Origin: Psococerastis gibbosa
Lineage: Eukaryota; Arthropoda; Insecta; Psocodea; Psocidae
Assembly: GCA_963971405.1 (NCBI GenBank)
Contig: OZ020485.1
Location: 42,467,469-42,531,468 of the forward strand
Reading direction: 5' to 3'
DNA length: 64,000 bases
Shown piece by piece: positions 63,529-64,000 of this stretch. The notes below the pieces were generated by a model. That model saw nothing but the letters and a program-made list of their open reading frames with translations, had not been told where the DNA came from and searched no databases. How positions within the stretch are numbered: the stretch's first letter is position 1; every line of letters starts with the position of its first letter. Made by a program: the position numbers and the translations under genes.

Positions 63529-63602
63529 TGTTCGGTGTGCTACAAATACAGCGTCTCCGGGCCCGGATCTTCATTCTAACTTCTTCGCCGCCACCGAACA
63601 AG
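63529..63602. other. Inverted pair CTTGTTCGGTG / CACCGAACAAG and donor-like site
   Basis: cttgttcggtg near 63,530 is mirrored by caccgaacaag near 63,592, with GC-rich sequence (gtctccgggcccgg) between. The right arm runs into AAG|GTAAGT, a consensus splice donor. It could be a leader exon end of the frame that follows, or part of a retroelement leader. Confidence 0.35.
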
Positions 63603-63763
63603 GTAAGTACACTCTACCACCCTACCACGCCTAGTCGCGTCTATATGGTCCTTCAATCCGTTCTATGAACCTGCGTACCTAAATTGCCATTCTTAACGGT
63701 CCAATTTACGCATAAAACTCTGCTCAGTTCAGCTCTCATTTTTTTCTATCTTTCTTTCCGAAA

Positions 63764-64000
63764 ATGTCTGATAATGAATATGCTCTATCTCCCGCCGATC
63801 AAAATACTGTCCTACGGCAAGAATTTGAGGATTTGTTCGCAAGAGTAACCAAAATTAGGAACTTAGTGGACTCATACGCCAAATCCAAGTTATCCTTGCA
63901 CAAAGAGCAACTGGACATTGCGAGCGAGTTGCAACGCGAGTCCAGGATGTTAGTGCAAGCAACCTACAAGAATAATATTCTTCTTGAACCCAAGGCAAAG
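63764..64000 (+). CDS. Partial reading frame running off the window
   Basis: From ATG in ccgaaaATGtctgataatg, 79 codons stay open to the last base. Start MSDNEYALSPADQ; then LFARVTKIRNLVDSYAKSKL and a heptad-like, charged stretch (HKEQLDIASELQRESRMLVQ) likely to form a coiled coil. Codon use is less AT-rich than the surroundings. The general look, a short acidic start followed by a helical region, resembles the N-terminus of gag-like proteins (e.g. BEL/Pao elements), but I cannot name a family. It could also be the first coding exon of a host gene. Confidence 0.5.
   Translation, partial: MSDNEYALSPADQNTVLRQEFEDLFARVTKIRNLVDSYAKSKLSLHKEQLDIASELQRESRMLVQATYKNNILLEPKAK

Overview
This window looks like gene-poor, repeat-saturated nuclear DNA of an animal. 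It is AT-rich, has no operon-like gene packing, carries many short interspersed repeats, and its only long reading frames belong to transposable elements. The mix of tRNA-derived SINEs, degraded LINE 3' ends, hAT, Tigger-like and TTAA-flanked elements and a Ty3/gypsy element suggests an arthropod, perhaps a hemipteran insect. No host gene fixes the species, so that is inference. I found no convincing host protein-coding gene, rRNA or CRISPR array, and no intact canonical tRNA gene.

Layout. 1-34,980: a mosaic of interspersed repeats. I label the families A (tRNA-Glu-like SINE), B (about 385 bp MITE), C (element with a tRNA-like segment), D (retroposon), E (SINE-like), F, G (retroposon with 14-15 bp target duplications), H (about 0.7-0.85 kb) and J, plus several G-run-bearing hAT-type MITEs with 8-bp target duplications. 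A 213-bp tandem array and a 1-kb inverted-repeat element lie at 31.5-33.2 kb. 35,020-43,956: a giant inverted repeat with arms of about 3.6 kb, whose loop contains a 200-N gap flanked by an 0.8-kb direct duplication. 43.9-52.8 kb: more H, LINE, Tigger-like, B/D and G copies. 52,845-62,503: one Ty3/gypsy LTR retrotransposon with 387-bp LTRs that differ at 4 positions by eye. A 4.5-kb hAT transposon sits in its integrase region with an intact-looking two-coding-exon transposase, and a 390-bp TTAA-flanked palindrome sits inside the hAT. 62.6-64.0 kb: a B MITE, an F fragment, and a reading frame that runs off the right edge.

Functionally, the only self-consistent machinery is the hAT transposon (transposase, terminal inverted repeats, palindromic subterminal motifs, 8-bp target duplication) and the disabled gypsy element (gag, protease, RT, RNase H and integrase, with a frameshift, a stop and the hAT insertion). 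The most unusual structures are the giant palindrome with its probable assembly artefact, the three-level nested insertion, and a small hairpin family with a shared CAGTAGAATCCGGG core. All identities and alignments were judged by eye; none was computed.
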